Notes: generated from the sequence alone by a model not told the origin. 64,000 nt of DNA from Fuscovulum blasticum DSM 2131 (GCF_003034965.1 NZ_PZKE01000013.1:1-64000); one strand, 5' to 3'; positions 9,262-20,847 are shown, numbered from the stretch's first letter. Numbers and translations: made by a program.

Positions 9262-9747
9262 ATGACCAAGGCAGAGGACCGGGCGCGCGCCCATTATCAC
9301 CGCATGGCCGAGGGCCTGCGCCGGCTGGAAATGGCGCTGCACGGCCCGGCCCGCGGCACCGGCGCGGTGCCCGAGGCCTGGCACGGCATTGCCCAGAGCG
9401 CCGGCCCTGGCCGCAAGACGCGGGTGACGCTGTGGGTTGAGGTCGAGGTGCTGGAGTTCTTTCGCGCCATGGGCGCGGGCCACACCGCCCGCATGGCCGA
9501 GGTGCTGGCCACCTTTCGCCACGCCCGGCTGGCGGGCGTGGTCAAGGGCCCCGAGGACGTGGCCTATGACCGCCCGCTGCTGTCACCCGAGGCCGAGGCG
9601 GCGGCCGCCGCGCGCGAGGCGCAGGCGCGGGCCCTGATGGCGCGGCTGGACCGGACCCGCCCCGCGCCGACGGTCATGGACGACGACGAGGAGGCGGCGC
9701 GGCTGGAGCGGCTGGTGGCGGAGATGGAGCGGCGGCGGCGGAGGTGA
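9262..9747 (+). CDS. Orphan BrnA-like antitoxin-domain protein
   Basis: 161 aa. The middle (about residues 50-85) reads KTRVTLWVEVEVLEFFRAMG and continues into AGHTARMAEVLATF. This matches the C-terminal ribbon-helix-helix-like fold of BrnA-type antitoxins, which repress their own operon. The C-terminal third is Glu/Ala/Arg-rich and probably helical. An RBS GGAGGTGG lies at 9250-9257. I find no BrnT toxin gene upstream (8974-9261) or downstream, so it is an orphan, perhaps a DNA-binding regulator. The longer in-frame extension back to 9088 lacks an RBS and was not used. Confidence 0.72.
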   Translation: MTKAEDRARAHYHRMAEGLRRLEMALHGPARGTGAVPEAWHGIAQSAGPGRKTRVTLWVEVEVLEFFRAMGAGHTARMAEVLATFRHARLAGVVKGPEDVAYDRPLLSPEAEAAAAAREAQARALMARLDRTRPAPTVMDDDEEAARLERLVAEMERRRRR

Positions 9748-9803
9748 GGGGGGCCGGCCCCATGTTGGCGCTGCGGGTGGGGCCGGAGCGAGAGGGCCGG
9801 AAA

Positions 9804-9826
9804 GCGACCGTCCAGTGGACGGTCGC
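9804..9826. repeat. Perfect 10-bp inverted repeat
   Basis: GCGACCGTCC at 9804-9813 and its exact complement GGACGGTCGC at 9817-9826, with loop AGT. It starts 57 bp after the stop of the BrnA-like gene and can serve as a terminator stem on either strand, although no T-run follows. The sequence looks like a dispersed intergenic palindrome of Rhodobacterales genomes, but that is recollection and not shown here. Confidence 0.7.
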
Positions 9827-9895
9827 CCGGCCCGATTGCCCGCAGGCCGCAAAGGCCGGAGGGCAAGGGGGGTGCGTCTGGGTCTTGCAGGGTGG

Positions 9896-9966
9896 AAATC
9901 GGGACGCGCCTGCCTGGGCGGGCGCGGACTCGCGCCTGCCGGGGGCAGGCAGGCGCGGCCCGATTT
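9896..9966. repeat. 19-bp imperfect inverted repeat, large loop
   Basis: The arm at 9896-9914 (AAATCGGGACGCGCCTGCC) and the arm at 9948-9966 are complementary at 18 of 19 positions, around a 33-bp loop. The loop contains another copy of CGCGCCTGCC (9931-9940). The right arm also overlaps the left arm of the next hairpin (9958-9985), so the two structures are mutually exclusive in RNA. Confidence 0.75.
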
Positions 9967-9985
9967 GTCGCGGGACAAATCGGGC
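9958..9985. repeat. Perfect 12-bp inverted repeat
   Basis: GCCCGATTTGTC at 9958-9969 pairs exactly with GACAAATCGGGC at 9974-9985 around loop GCGG. It lies immediately upstream of the switch to AT-rich DNA and 88 bp before the dgt start. It could be a terminator for transcripts entering from the left, or half of an attenuator-like switch with the preceding repeat. Confidence 0.75.
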
Positions 9986-10018
9986 GGGCCGAACACCCCA
10001 TTATCCTTCATCTACTGG

Positions 10019-10046
10019 ATTGACAGCTTACTTGGGTGAGTATCAT
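10019..10046 (+). promoter_or_regulatory. Candidate dgt promoter
   Basis: TTGACA at 10019-10024 matches the sigma-70 -35 consensus, and TATCAT at 10041-10046 is a fair -10 at 16-bp spacing. The dgt ATG is 28 bp beyond the -10, with GGGAG (10061-10065) as RBS. Inferred from sequence only. Confidence 0.45.
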
Positions 10047-10073
10047 CTGATCGAAGCAATCGGGAGTTGCAAA

Positions 10074-11408
10074 ATGGACTGGGCATCATTGCTTAATCTG
10101 GGGCGGCTTGGGGATCCTTCCTATGCTGAAGAACCACATCGCCCCATATACGTACAAGATTCAGATAGAATTGTATTTTCGCAACCATTTCGGCGATTAG
10201 CGAATAAAACTCAAGTCCACCCCCTTTATGAGAATGACCACCTTCATCATAGACTTATACATAGCATTGAAACCGCAAGTGTTGGGCGGTCTTTGGGGAT
10301 GTCAGTTGGGCATTGGCTTGAAACGCAAAAACACATTGAGGCTGGGCAAAAGCACGCTATCTCTGGATTGGTTTATGCGGCGTGCCTGGCGCACGACATA
10401 GGTAATCCCCCCTTTGGTCACTCAGGGGAAGCAGCCATGGGCGAATGGTTTGAGGAGAGACTTGACGGCGCAAAGGGAATATTTGGTGCGGTTGAGGCAT
10501 CTCATCGAGCTGAATTCGAGCAGTTCGAAGGCAATGCGCAAGGCTTTAGAATACTCACGCGACTTGAAATGTATCGAAATCAAGGCGGCATGCGCTTGTC
10601 GAATGGGGTGTTGGCGACCTTCGCGAAATATCCGGTCACTGCATACGTAAAGAGTTCTGTTCGCGAGTCGTATTGCGGTCTAAAGAAGTTTGGCGTCTTC
10701 GAAGCGGAGCGAGAAATTTTTGAGGAAGTTGCCTTGGCAACCGGATTGCGGGCTGAGAGCAGCCCAGTTGGTGTAAGTTGGTGGCGACGCCATCCCCTTG
10801 TTTTCTTGGTCGAGGCCGCCGACGATATTTGCTACAGCATACTTGATTTGGAGGATGGGTTTACGGCTGGAGATCTTTCATTTGAAGCCGTTCGCAGCCA
10901 TTTAGAGCCAGTCAGTGGTGTCCCAAATCATCAACGAGAAGATAAGACGGAGATAGAGTGGATTTCCTATCTAAGAGCCCGCAGCATTGGGGCTTCGATT
11001 CATTCGTGTGTTGAGGCGTTTATTGAGAACTATGATTCAATAATGGATGGAACATTTAGCAACTCTCTAATAGATACTTGTTCGAAAAATAAAGAATTTT
11101 ATGGCATAAAGAAGGTCTCTCGCGAGAGAATATTCACAGCTCGCAGAAAAACAGAGTTGGAAGTTTCTGGAAGAAATACAATTAGGCAGGTCTTGGATGG
11201 AGTTTTGCCTGTATTGGACGAGCTGAAGACGAAAAACTGGGACGAATCAAAGCTGTCTGATTATAATGGGAAATTGTCACGCGCTATAAATCTCGATTTT
11301 CGAGATGCAAAAGACAGCTACCATGCTTTGCACGTATTGTGTGATTTTGTGTCCGGGATGACTGATCGTTATACCTTGAAAGTGGCACGTATGATTTCTG
11401 GAAATTAA
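10074..11408 (+). CDS. dgt: dGTP triphosphohydrolase (accessory Dgt, HD domain)
   Basis: HD-superfamily hydrolase of 444 aa that cleaves dGTP or other dNTPs to deoxynucleoside and triphosphate. The metal site is complete: RLIHSIE (His about residue 62), AHDIGNPPFGHSGE (HD pair about 107), and EAADDICYSILDLEDG (Asp about 245). FEGNAQGFRI and the C-terminal SGMTDRYTL match the E. coli-type Dgt family. Base composition is strikingly unlike the neighbours: 24 of 60 bases are G or C at 10141-10200, against 39 of 60 at 13201-13260 in carB, and codons such as AAA, AAT, ATA and TTA are common. Standing alone between core genes, it looks horizontally acquired. Dgt enzymes of this group are known anti-phage dNTP-depletion factors, so defence is a reasonable inference. 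It ends 5 bp before the convergent end of carB. Confidence 0.88.
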   Translation: MDWASLLNLGRLGDPSYAEEPHRPIYVQDSDRIVFSQPFRRLANKTQVHPLYENDHLHHRLIHSIETASVGRSLGMSVGHWLETQKHIEAGQKHAISGLVYAACLAHDIGNPPFGHSGEAAMGEWFEERLDGAKGIFGAVEASHRAEFEQFEGNAQGFRILTRLEMYRNQGGMRLSNGVLATFAKYPVTAYVKSSVRESYCGLKKFGVFEAEREIFEEVALATGLRAESSPVGVSWWRRHPLVFLVEAADDICYSILDLEDGFTAGDLSFEAVRSHLEPVSGVPNHQREDKTEIEWISYLRARSIGASIHSCVEAFIENYDSIMDGTFSNSLIDTCSKNKEFYGIKKVSRERIFTARRKTELEVSGRNTIRQVLDGVLPVLDELKTKNWDESKLSDYNGKLSRAINLDFRDAKDSYHALHVLCDFVSGMTDRYTLKVARMISGN

Positions 11409-11413
11409 TCACA

Positions 11414-14743
<3,330 letters not shown>

Positions 14744-14958
14744 GGGGCTCTCCATCGGGCAGGCGGCGCGCAAACTGGCGGGGTTATAGTCCGGCGGGGC
14801 TTGGGCGCAAGGGGCAAAGGGCGGCCATTTTCCGGCAGGTTCCGGGGAAGAAATCCGCCGGGCGCGGCGCGGCTGTCGCCGGCCCGGGATGCGGTGTCGG
14901 AAATCCGCTGGTCCTGCGGCGGCGTTCGTCCTAACTGGCAACAGGGGAACGGGGGCGC

Positions 14959-16101
14959 ATGGTGATCCTTGTCGAACATGGGCCCGAAGGGGCGCCGGCG
15001 GTGTTTGACCGGCCGCGTGGGGTGATCGTCGCCCGGCGCGGGGCCGAGGTGTTGCCGGCGCTGCGCGCGGCCGAGGCGGCGCGCAGGGCGGGGGCCTGGA
15101 TCGCGGGCTATGTCGCCTATGAGGCGGGCTATGCGCTGGAGCCGAAGCTGCGCCGCCTGATGCCGCGCCGGCGGCCCGGGCCGCTGCTGGCGCTGGGCCT
15201 GTTCGACGGGCCGCAGGACGCCGCCCCCGTGCTGGCGCGCATGGCCAAGGCCGGGCAGGGCACCGCGATGACCGCGCCCGAACCCGTGGTGGGGCGGCGG
15301 GCTTATGGCCATGCGGCGGCCAAGGTGCTGGACTATATCGCGGCGGGCGACTGCTATCAGGTGAACCTGACCTTTCCGCTGCGGGCGCGGCTGACGGCGG
15401 GCAGCGCGGAAGGGCTGTATGGCGCCTTGCGGCGGACGGGGGCGGTGGGACACGGCGCCTTTGTCGATCTGGGGGTGGGGCCGGTGCTGGTGTCGCGCAG
15501 CCCCGAGCTGTTCTTCCGCATCGGGGCCGGGGGCCGGATCGTGACCCGGCCGATGAAGGGCACCCGGCCGCGCGGCGCCGATGCGGCCGAGGATGCGGCG
15601 ATCATCGCCGAATTGCAGGGCGCCGAGAAGGACCGGGCCGAGAACCTGATGATCGTGGACCTGCTGCGCAACGACATTTCGCGGCTGTCGCGGGTGGGCA
15701 GTGTCCGGGTGCCGGCGCTGTTCGCGGTGGAAACCTATGCGACGGTGCATCAGATGACATCGACCGTGGAGGGCGTGCTGGAGACGGCGCCGGAGCTGCC
15801 CGCGCTGATGGCGGCGCTGTTTCCCTGCGGCAGCGTCACCGGCGCGCCGAAGATCCGCGCGATGCAGATCATCCGCGAGGTGGAACCCTTCGCGCGCGGC
15901 GCCTATTGCGGCGCGGTGGGCTGGATGGCCCCCGACGGGACGGCGGATTTCAGCGTGGCGATCCGCACGCTGTCGCTCAGCGGCGACGAGATCGTGATGA
16001 ATGTGGGCGGCGGCGTGGTGCATGGATCAACCGCGCAGGGCGAATGGGAGGAGGCGCTGTGGAAAGCGCGCTTCGTGAAGGCGGCCGTGAACCGGGACTG
16101 A
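14959..16101 (+). CDS. pabB: Aminodeoxychorismate synthase component I
   Basis: Chorismate-binding enzyme of 380 aa that makes 4-amino-4-deoxychorismate for folate synthesis. Signature segments are [12 protein letters not shown] (about residue 133), the [10 protein letters not shown] loop (about 195), [15 protein letters not shown] (about 230), and [14 protein letters not shown] (about 292). This is the PabB/TrpE active-site set. Its last 43 bp overlap the pabC-like gene, pointing to translational coupling of the two steps of p-aminobenzoate synthesis. Confidence 0.92.
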   Translation: MVILVEHGPEGAPAVFDRPRGVIVARRGAEVLPALRAAEAARRAGAWIAGYVAYEAGYALEPKLRRLMPRRRPGPLLALGLFDGPQDAAPVLARMAKAGQGTAMTAPEPVVGRRAYGHAAAKVLDYIAAGDCYQVNLTFPLRARLTAGSAEGLYGALRRTGAVGHGAFVDLGVGPVLVSRSPELFFRIGAGGRIVTRPMKGTRPRGADAAEDAAIIAELQGAEKDRAENLMIVDLLRNDISRLSRVGSVRVPALFAVETYATVHQMTSTVEGVLETAPELPALMAALFPCGSVTGAPKIRAMQIIREVEPFARGAYCGAVGWMAPDGTADFSVAIRTLSLSGDEIVMNVGGGVVHGSTAQGEWEEALWKARFVKAAVNRD

Positions 16102-16667
16102 GGCTGATCGAGACGGTGCTGTGGGAGGGCCGCGCCGCGCCGCGCTGGCCGCTGCATCTGGCGCGGCTGCGGGCCGGGGCGGCGGCGCTGGGCTGGGCCT
16201 GCCCCGAGGTGGCGCCGGCCGGGCCCGACCATCCGGCGCGGCTGCGGCTGACGCTGGGCGCGGGGGGCGAGGTGGTCTGGGAGGCGACGGCGCTGCCGCC
16301 GGCCAAACCCGAATGGCGGCTGGGGCTGGCGGCCGAACGGCTGCGGTCCGCCGATCCCTGGCTGCGGGTGAAATCCACCCGGCGCGATGCCTATGACCGG
16401 GCGCGGGCCGGGCTGGCGCCGGGGCTGGACGAGGTGCTGTTCCTGAACGAACGCGACGAGGTCTGCGATGGCAGCATCACCACGGTCTTCTTCGACCGGG
16501 GGCAGGGGATGCGGACGCCGCCCCTGTCCTGCGGGCTGCTGCCGGGGGTGCTGCGGGCCGAACTGGCCTGCCCGGAAGAGGTGTTGCGGGCCGACGACCT
16601 GCCCCGCGTGCGGCTGTGGGTGGGCAATGCGCTGCGGGGGCTGATCCCCGCCGTCTGGGCGGGGTGA
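16059..16667 (+). CDS. pabC: Aminodeoxychorismate lyase-like aminotransferase class IV
   Basis: PLP enzyme of 202 aa, compact for the class IV family, that would convert aminodeoxychorismate to p-aminobenzoate and pyruvate. Visible motifs are KSTRRDAYDRA with the PLP lysine (about residue 107), FLNERDEVCDGSITTVFF (about 129) and TPPLSCGLLPGVLR (about 154). I chose the GTG at 16059 because GGGAGGAG lies 5-8 bases upstream; no ATG fits. It starts inside pabB (43-bp overlap, different frame). It could instead act on another amino acid, but the context favours folate synthesis. Confidence 0.86.
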   Translation: MESALREGGREPGLRLIETVLWEGRAAPRWPLHLARLRAGAAALGWACPEVAPAGPDHPARLRLTLGAGGEVVWEATALPPAKPEWRLGLAAERLRSADPWLRVKSTRRDAYDRARAGLAPGLDEVLFLNERDEVCDGSITTVFFDRGQGMRTPPLSCGLLPGVLRAELACPEEVLRADDLPRVRLWVGNALRGLIPAVWAG

Positions 16668-16703
16668 GGGCGCCGGGGGCGCTTCGCCCCCCGGACCCCC
16701 AGA

Positions 16704-16756
16704 GGGTATTTGGACCAAGATGAAAGCCCTGCGGCTTCACCTTGGTTCAAATACCC
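16704..16756. terminator. Long hairpin repeat, copy 1
   Basis: Arms 16704-16724 and 16736-16756 pair almost perfectly (GGGTATTTGGACC... against its complement). They lie 37 bp after pabC and before aspS. The hairpin belongs to a dispersed family also at 25446, 28013 and 63949, all sharing GGTATTT near the stem base. Probably a transcription terminator, perhaps a mobile or amplified palindrome. Confidence 0.75.
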
Positions 16757-16848
16757 CGCGCGGTCTGCGTTCGGCGCGGGGTTGACTAATCCGGGCGGGC
16801 GCTGTGTATCGGCGCGATGGAATTTCTGCCTCTGGAAGGGGAACGATC

Positions 16849-18786
16849 ATGCACGCCTATCGCAGCCATACCTGTGCCGGCCTGAACAAGGCCGATGTCG
16901 GCCAGACGGTGCGTCTGTCGGGCTGGGTGCATCGGGTGCGCGACCACGGGGGCGTGCTGTTCATCGACCTGCGCGACCATTACGGCATCACGCAGGTGCT
17001 GGCCGACAGCGACAGCCCGGCCTTTGCCGCGCTGGAGAAGGTGCGGTCGGAATGGGTGATCCGCATCGACGGCCGGGTGAAGGCGCGCGATGCGGCGCTG
17101 GTGAACCCGAAGATTCCGACCGGCGAGATCGAGGTCTATGTGACCGAGGTCGAGGTGCTGGGGCCGGCGGAAGACCTGCCGCTGCCGGTGTTCGGCGAGG
17201 CCGACTATCCGGAAGAAACCCGGCTGACCTATCGCTTCCTCGACCTGCGCCGCGACACGATGCACCAGAACATGATGCTGCGGTCGAACGTGGTGCGCTG
17301 GCTGCGGATGAAGATGTGGGACCAGGGTTTCACCGAATTCCAGACGCCGATCATCACCGCCTCCAGCCCCGAAGGCGCGCGCGACTTCCTGGTGCCCAGC
17401 CGCCTGCACCCCGGCAAGTTCTATGCCCTGCCGCAGGCGCCGCAGCAGTTCAAGCAGTTGATCCAGGTGGCGGGGTTTGACCGCTATTTCCAGATCGCGC
17501 CCTGCTTCCGCGACGAAGACCCGCGGGCCGACCGCAGCCCGACCGATTTCTACCAGCTTGACATCGAGATGAGCTTTGTCACCCAGGATGACGTGTTCGC
17601 CGCGGTGCAGCCGGTGTTGCAGGGGCTGTTCGAGGAATTCGGCAAGGGCCGCAAGGTGTATGCCGACTGGCCGCGCATCGCCTATCGCGACGCGCTGAAA
17701 TGGTATGGCAGCGACAAGCCCGACCTGCGCAACCCGATCAGGATGCAGGACGTGAGCGAGCATTTCCGCGGCTCGGGCTTCGCGATCTTCGCCAACCTGT
17801 TGCAGAACGAGGGCACCGAGGTGCGGGCCATTCCCGCGCCCACCGGCGGCAGCCGCAAGTTCGCCGACCGGATGAACGCCTTTGCCCAGAAAGAGGGCCT
17901 GCCGGGGATGGGCTATATCTTCTGGCGCAAAAAAGGTTCTGCCTACCGCTCATTTGAGGACATGCTCAATACCCCTATCGGAGAGATTGAGAACCCTGAT
18001 GATGGCAGCAAGCGTGAGGCGGAAGCGCTTGAAGAGCTTAAGCGTGCCCATTCGCAAAACGACCATGCCCGGGCCAAGTTCTTGTTCAATGCTTATTTCG
18101 GAGAACACGAAGCCGCAGGCCCCATCGCGAAGGCAATTGGACCGGAGCGCACTGAGGCGCTTCGGATAGAGCTGGGCCTGGGCGAAGGCGATGCCGTGTT
18201 CTTCCTGGGCGGCAAGCCCGAGGTGTTCGAGGCGGTGGCGGGCCGGGCGCGCAACGAGATTGGCCGCGAGCTGGGGCTGACCGAGACGGACAGCTTCCGC
18301 TTTGCCTGGATCGTTGATTTCCCGATGTACGAGAAGACGGACGACGGGAAGATCGACTTCAGCCACAACCCGTTCTCGATGCCGCAGGGCGGGCTTGAGG
18401 CGCTGTCGGGCGATCCGCTGGGCGTTTACGCCTATCAGTATGACCTGGCCTGCAACGGCTATGAGGTGATTTCGGGCGGTATCCGCAACCACAAGCCGGA
18501 AATCATGTACAAGGCGTTCGAGCTGGCGGGCTATCCGAACAGCGAGGTGGACAAGCGCTTCGGCGGCATGGTCAAGGCGTTCAAATACGGCGCCCCGCCC
18601 CACGGCGGCTGTGCGGCGGGCATCGACCGGCTGGTGATGCTGCTGGCGGATACGACCAACATCCGCGAGGTCATCATGTTCCCGATGAACCAGCGGGCCG
18701 AAGACCTGCTGATGAACGCCCCGAGCGAGCCGACGAACGAGCAGTTGCGCGACCTGCGGCTGCGCGTCATTCCCAAGGAGGCCTGA
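16849..18786 (+). CDS. aspS: Aspartyl-tRNA synthetase with in-frame insertion
   Basis: Charges tRNA-Asp. Order: N-terminal OB anticodon-binding domain (about residues 1-105), class II core with motif 2 ([10 protein letters not shown], about 220), GAD insertion domain, and motif 3 ([18 protein letters not shown] near the end). At 645 aa it is about 50-55 residues longer than usual relatives. The excess is residues 361-421 (17929-18111), inserted between YIFWR and AAGPIAK in the GAD domain. This block and roughly 60 bp after it use AT-richer codons (AAA AAA GGT TCT, ATA) than the rest. The frame stays open and the catalytic motifs are intact, so the enzyme is probably functional. The ATG at 16849 follows GGAAGGGGAA. 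Confidence 0.95.
   Translation: MHAYRSHTCAGLNKADVGQTVRLSGWVHRVRDHGGVLFIDLRDHYGITQVLADSDSPAFAALEKVRSEWVIRIDGRVKARDAALVNPKIPTGEIEVYVTEVEVLGPAEDLPLPVFGEADYPEETRLTYRFLDLRRDTMHQNMMLRSNVVRWLRMKMWDQGFTEFQTPIITASSPEGARDFLVPSRLHPGKFYALPQAPQQFKQLIQVAGFDRYFQIAPCFRDEDPRADRSPTDFYQLDIEMSFVTQDDVFAAVQPVLQGLFEEFGKGRKVYADWPRIAYRDALKWYGSDKPDLRNPIRMQDVSEHFRGSGFAIFANLLQNEGTEVRAIPAPTGGSRKFADRMNAFAQKEGLPGMGYIFWRKKGSAYRSFEDMLNTPIGEIENPDDGSKREAEALEELKRAHSQNDHARAKFLFNAYFGEHEAAGPIAKAIGPERTEALRIELGLGEGDAVFFLGGKPEVFEAVAGRARNEIGRELGLTETDSFRFAWIVDFPMYEKTDDGKIDFSHNPFSMPQGGLEALSGDPLGVYAYQYDLACNGYEVISGGIRNHKPEIMYKAFELAGYPNSEVDKRFGGMVKAFKYGAPPHGGCAAGIDRLVMLLADTTNIREVIMFPMNQRAEDLLMNAPSEPTNEQLRDLRLRVIPKEA
17929..18111 (+). other. 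Foreign in-frame segment inside aspS
   Basis: 183 bp (61 codons) with 30 of 60 G+C at 17941-18000, against 45 of 60 at 17821-17880 just upstream. The encoded peptide is charged ([29 protein letters not shown]) and likely helical. The atypical codons continue to about 18170 through sequence that is normal AspRS at the protein level ([18 protein letters not shown]). This suggests recombination with a divergent aspS allele and not only an insertion. No terminal repeats or target duplication are evident. Confidence 0.7.
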
Positions 18787-18806
18787 GGGCCGGAGGCAGG
18801 ACCACC

Positions 18807-19313
18807 ATGACCCCGCCGCTGTACGACGCTTCGGTTCCGGTGTTCCTGCATTACCTTGACCGGCTGGAAGGGCTGGTGCGCCAGACCGCCGGGCGCGAGC
18901 AGGTGTTGCAGGCGCGGCTGGTGCCCGACATGCTGAGCGCGGCGCAGCAGGTGGCCACGGCCGCAGGCTTTTCGCTGCGGGTGGCCTTTCCGCTGGCCGG
19001 GCGCGCGGTGCCGACGCTGGCCGATCAGGGGATGGACCGTATCGGCCTGGGCCGCCTTGTGGTGGCGGCGCGGCAGGAACTGGTGGCGCTGCCCGCCGCT
19101 GATTTCGCCGGGGCCGAGGGGCGGGTGATCCGGCATCGGGCGGGTTTTGCCGAGCTTGACCAGTCGGGCGCCGATTTCCTGCATCTGTTCGGGATGCCGA
19201 ATTTCCTGTTCCACACCACCATGGCCTTTGCCGTGCTGCGCCAGCAGGGCCTGCCCATCGGCAAGGCCGATTTCGACGGCCAGCACGATTATCCGCAGGG
19301 CTTCCGGTTCTGA
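18807..19313 (+). CDS. DUF1993 family protein
   Basis: 168 aa cytosolic protein of the DUF1993 family, recognised by its overall pattern: an N-terminal SVPVFLHYLDRLEGLV helix, LVPDMLSAAQQV, and the C-terminal LPNFLFHTTMAFAVLRQQGLPIGKADFDG-like ending (here MPNFLFHTTMAFAVLR). These are DinB-like four-helix bundles of unknown role. It starts 20 bp after aspS with a GGAGG RBS and could share its transcript. Confidence 0.85.
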   Translation: MTPPLYDASVPVFLHYLDRLEGLVRQTAGREQVLQARLVPDMLSAAQQVATAAGFSLRVAFPLAGRAVPTLADQGMDRIGLGRLVVAARQELVALPAADFAGAEGRVIRHRAGFAELDQSGADFLHLFGMPNFLFHTTMAFAVLRQQGLPIGKADFDGQHDYPQGFRF

Positions 19314-19392
19314 GCGGCCCGCTTGCCCCGTTGTGTGCCCCGTTGCGTGTGCGTCGGCGGCCCGCCATAACTTGCAAAACTGCGAGTGTGCC

Positions 19393-20112
19393 ATGACCGA
19401 CGATCAGAAATACGGCGCCCCTGTTCCGGGCTGGACCCCGCCGCCGCGCCCGCCGACCGAGGCGATGCAGGGCGCCCATGTCCGGCTTGAGCCGCTGGAG
19501 GCCGATGCCCATGCGGCCGACCTGTTCCGCGCCTATTCGGGCCATGATGCGCTGTGGGATTACATGCCCTACGGGCCGTTCCATTCGGCCGCCGCCTATC
19601 ACCGCTGGGCCAAGGAACAGGAATCGCTGGCCGATCCGCGGTTTTTCGTGCTGCGCAGCCGGGCGACGGGGCATTGCGGCGGGATTGCCAGCTTTCTGCG
19701 GATCACGCCCGAGGCCGGGTCGATCGAGGTGGGGCATATCTGCATTGCCCCCGAGATGCAGCGCGGCGCGGCTGCGACCGAGGCGATGTGGCTGATGATG
19801 GACTGGGCGTTTCGCGCCGGCTATCGCCGCTATGAATGGAAGTGCAACGCGCTGAACATGGGGTCGCGCCGGGCGGCGCAGCGGCTGGGCTTCAGCTTCG
19901 AAGGCGTGTTCCGGCACCATGCGGTGATCAAGGGCCGCAACCGGGATACGGCGTGGTTTTCCATCATCGACAGCGAATGGCCGGCGCTGGCCGAGGCTTA
20001 CCGCGCCTGGCTGGCGCCGGCGAATTTCGATGCAGGCGGACGGCAGATCGAACGGCTGTATGACCTGACGCGGCTGGTGCGCCCGGGCAGCGACCCGGCG
20101 CTGGCGGAATAG
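19393..20112 (+). CDS. GNAT N-acetyltransferase (RimJ/RimL-like)
   Basis: 239 aa acetyl-CoA-dependent acetyltransferase. The acetyl-CoA-binding strand/loop appears as EVGHICIAPEMQRGAAATEAMWLMM (about residues 116-140, read in parts), followed by WKCNALNMGSRRAAQRLGFSFEG, typical of RimJ/RimL proteins. The substrate is unknown. The ATG at 19393 is chosen over a longer in-frame extension because the family begins near here. It lies 79 bp after the DUF1993 gene. Confidence 0.87.
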   Translation: MTDDQKYGAPVPGWTPPPRPPTEAMQGAHVRLEPLEADAHAADLFRAYSGHDALWDYMPYGPFHSAAAYHRWAKEQESLADPRFFVLRSRATGHCGGIASFLRITPEAGSIEVGHICIAPEMQRGAAATEAMWLMMDWAFRAGYRRYEWKCNALNMGSRRAAQRLGFSFEGVFRHHAVIKGRNRDTAWFSIIDSEWPALAEAYRAWLAPANFDAGGRQIERLYDLTRLVRPGSDPALAE

Positions 20113-20130
20113 GCGCCCGGGCGGTCCGGT

Positions 20131-20847
20131 TCAGAGCCGGGCGCGGAGCGAATCGAAGGCGGGGCGGCGGGCGATGCGGGCGCGCAGGGCGCCGGTCAGG
20201 CGCGGCAGGTCTGCCCCCGGATCGCGCAGCGCGGCGGAAACGGCGGCAAGGCCCGCATCCTGCGACTGGCGGGCAAGACCGGACAGGAACCCCGCCAGAT
20301 AGGCGCGGTCATCCGGGCCGGGGCCGGCATCCAGCGCGGAGGCGGCCTGGATCAGATCATCGGTCAGCGCCAGCGGATCGGCGGTGACGCCGTCCTGCGG
20401 GGCCGTGGCGCGGGGCTGCGACCGGGGCAGATGGGCCAGCAGGGTTTCCTGAAACAGTGCCAGCGAGGCGACGGGTTTTTCCAGAAACCCCGCCGCCCCT
20501 GCGGACAGCGCCGCCGCGCGACCGGCGGGATCGCCGCTGGTGCCCAGCACCACCATGCCGCGCGTCTGGGCCAGCCGCTGGATCAGCCCTTCGCCCCGGC
20601 CATCGGGCAGGCCGAGATCGACGATCACCACATCGGGCCGGTAGCAGCGCAGATGCGCCCCGGCCCGGGCAAGACTGTCGGCCCGGCGCAGGCGGGCGCC
20701 AAGGCGCTGGCACATCAGGCGCAGGGCATCGCAGGCATAGCGGCTGTCTTCGACGGCCAGCACCGTCAGCCCTTGCAGGGGCAACAGGGGGCGCGGCGCG
20801 GCAAGGGCGAAACCGGAGGCGTCGGAGGGCGGGGTGGGGTGGGGCAT
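20131..20847 (-). CDS. Response regulator, REC plus helical C-terminus
   Basis: 238 aa. The receiver domain spans about residues 27-145, with acidic pocket VEDSR, phospho-acceptor in VIVDLGLPDG (about 78), a T/S in GTSGD and the conserved lysine in LEKPV (about 124). The last 90 residues are helical and not a recognised DNA-binding domain, resembling a short Hpt-like bundle without an obvious phosphorylatable histidine. No kinase is adjacent. It converges on the acetyltransferase gene with an 18-bp gap. Confidence 0.85.
   Translation of the reverse strand: MPHPTPPSDASGFALAAPRPLLPLQGLTVLAVEDSRYACDALRLMCQRLGARLRRADSLARAGAHLRCYRPDVVIVDLGLPDGRGEGLIQRLAQTRGMVVLGTSGDPAGRAAALSAGAAGFLEKPVASLALFQETLLAHLPRSQPRATAPQDGVTADPLALTDDLIQAASALDAGPGPDDRAYLAGFLSGLARQSQDAGLAAVSAALRDPGADLPRLTGALRARIARRPAFDSLRARL

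Larger units (their letters stand above)
9748..10073. other. Gene-free repeat-rich gap before dgt
   Basis: 326 bp without a credible gene. The first 240 bp are GC-rich and hold three overlapping inverted-repeat structures (listed separately). The last 85 bp turn AT-rich and lead into dgt, so the composition break lies near 9990-10000. The dgt promoter is likely in the AT-rich part: TTGACA at 10019-10024 is a perfect -35 hexamer, with TATCAT at 10041-10046 as a candidate -10 (16-bp spacing). Confidence 0.6.

Noticed and set aside
9744-10073. An N-terminal extension of dgt by 110 codons
   Set aside because: It covers GC-rich repeat DNA, contains no Dgt sequence, and a good promoter and RBS lie just before 10074.
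17929-18111. The aspS insert as an intein or mini-intein
   Set aside because: 61 residues are too few, there is no N-terminal Cys/Ser or C-terminal His-Asn, and the flanks are not a typical intein site.
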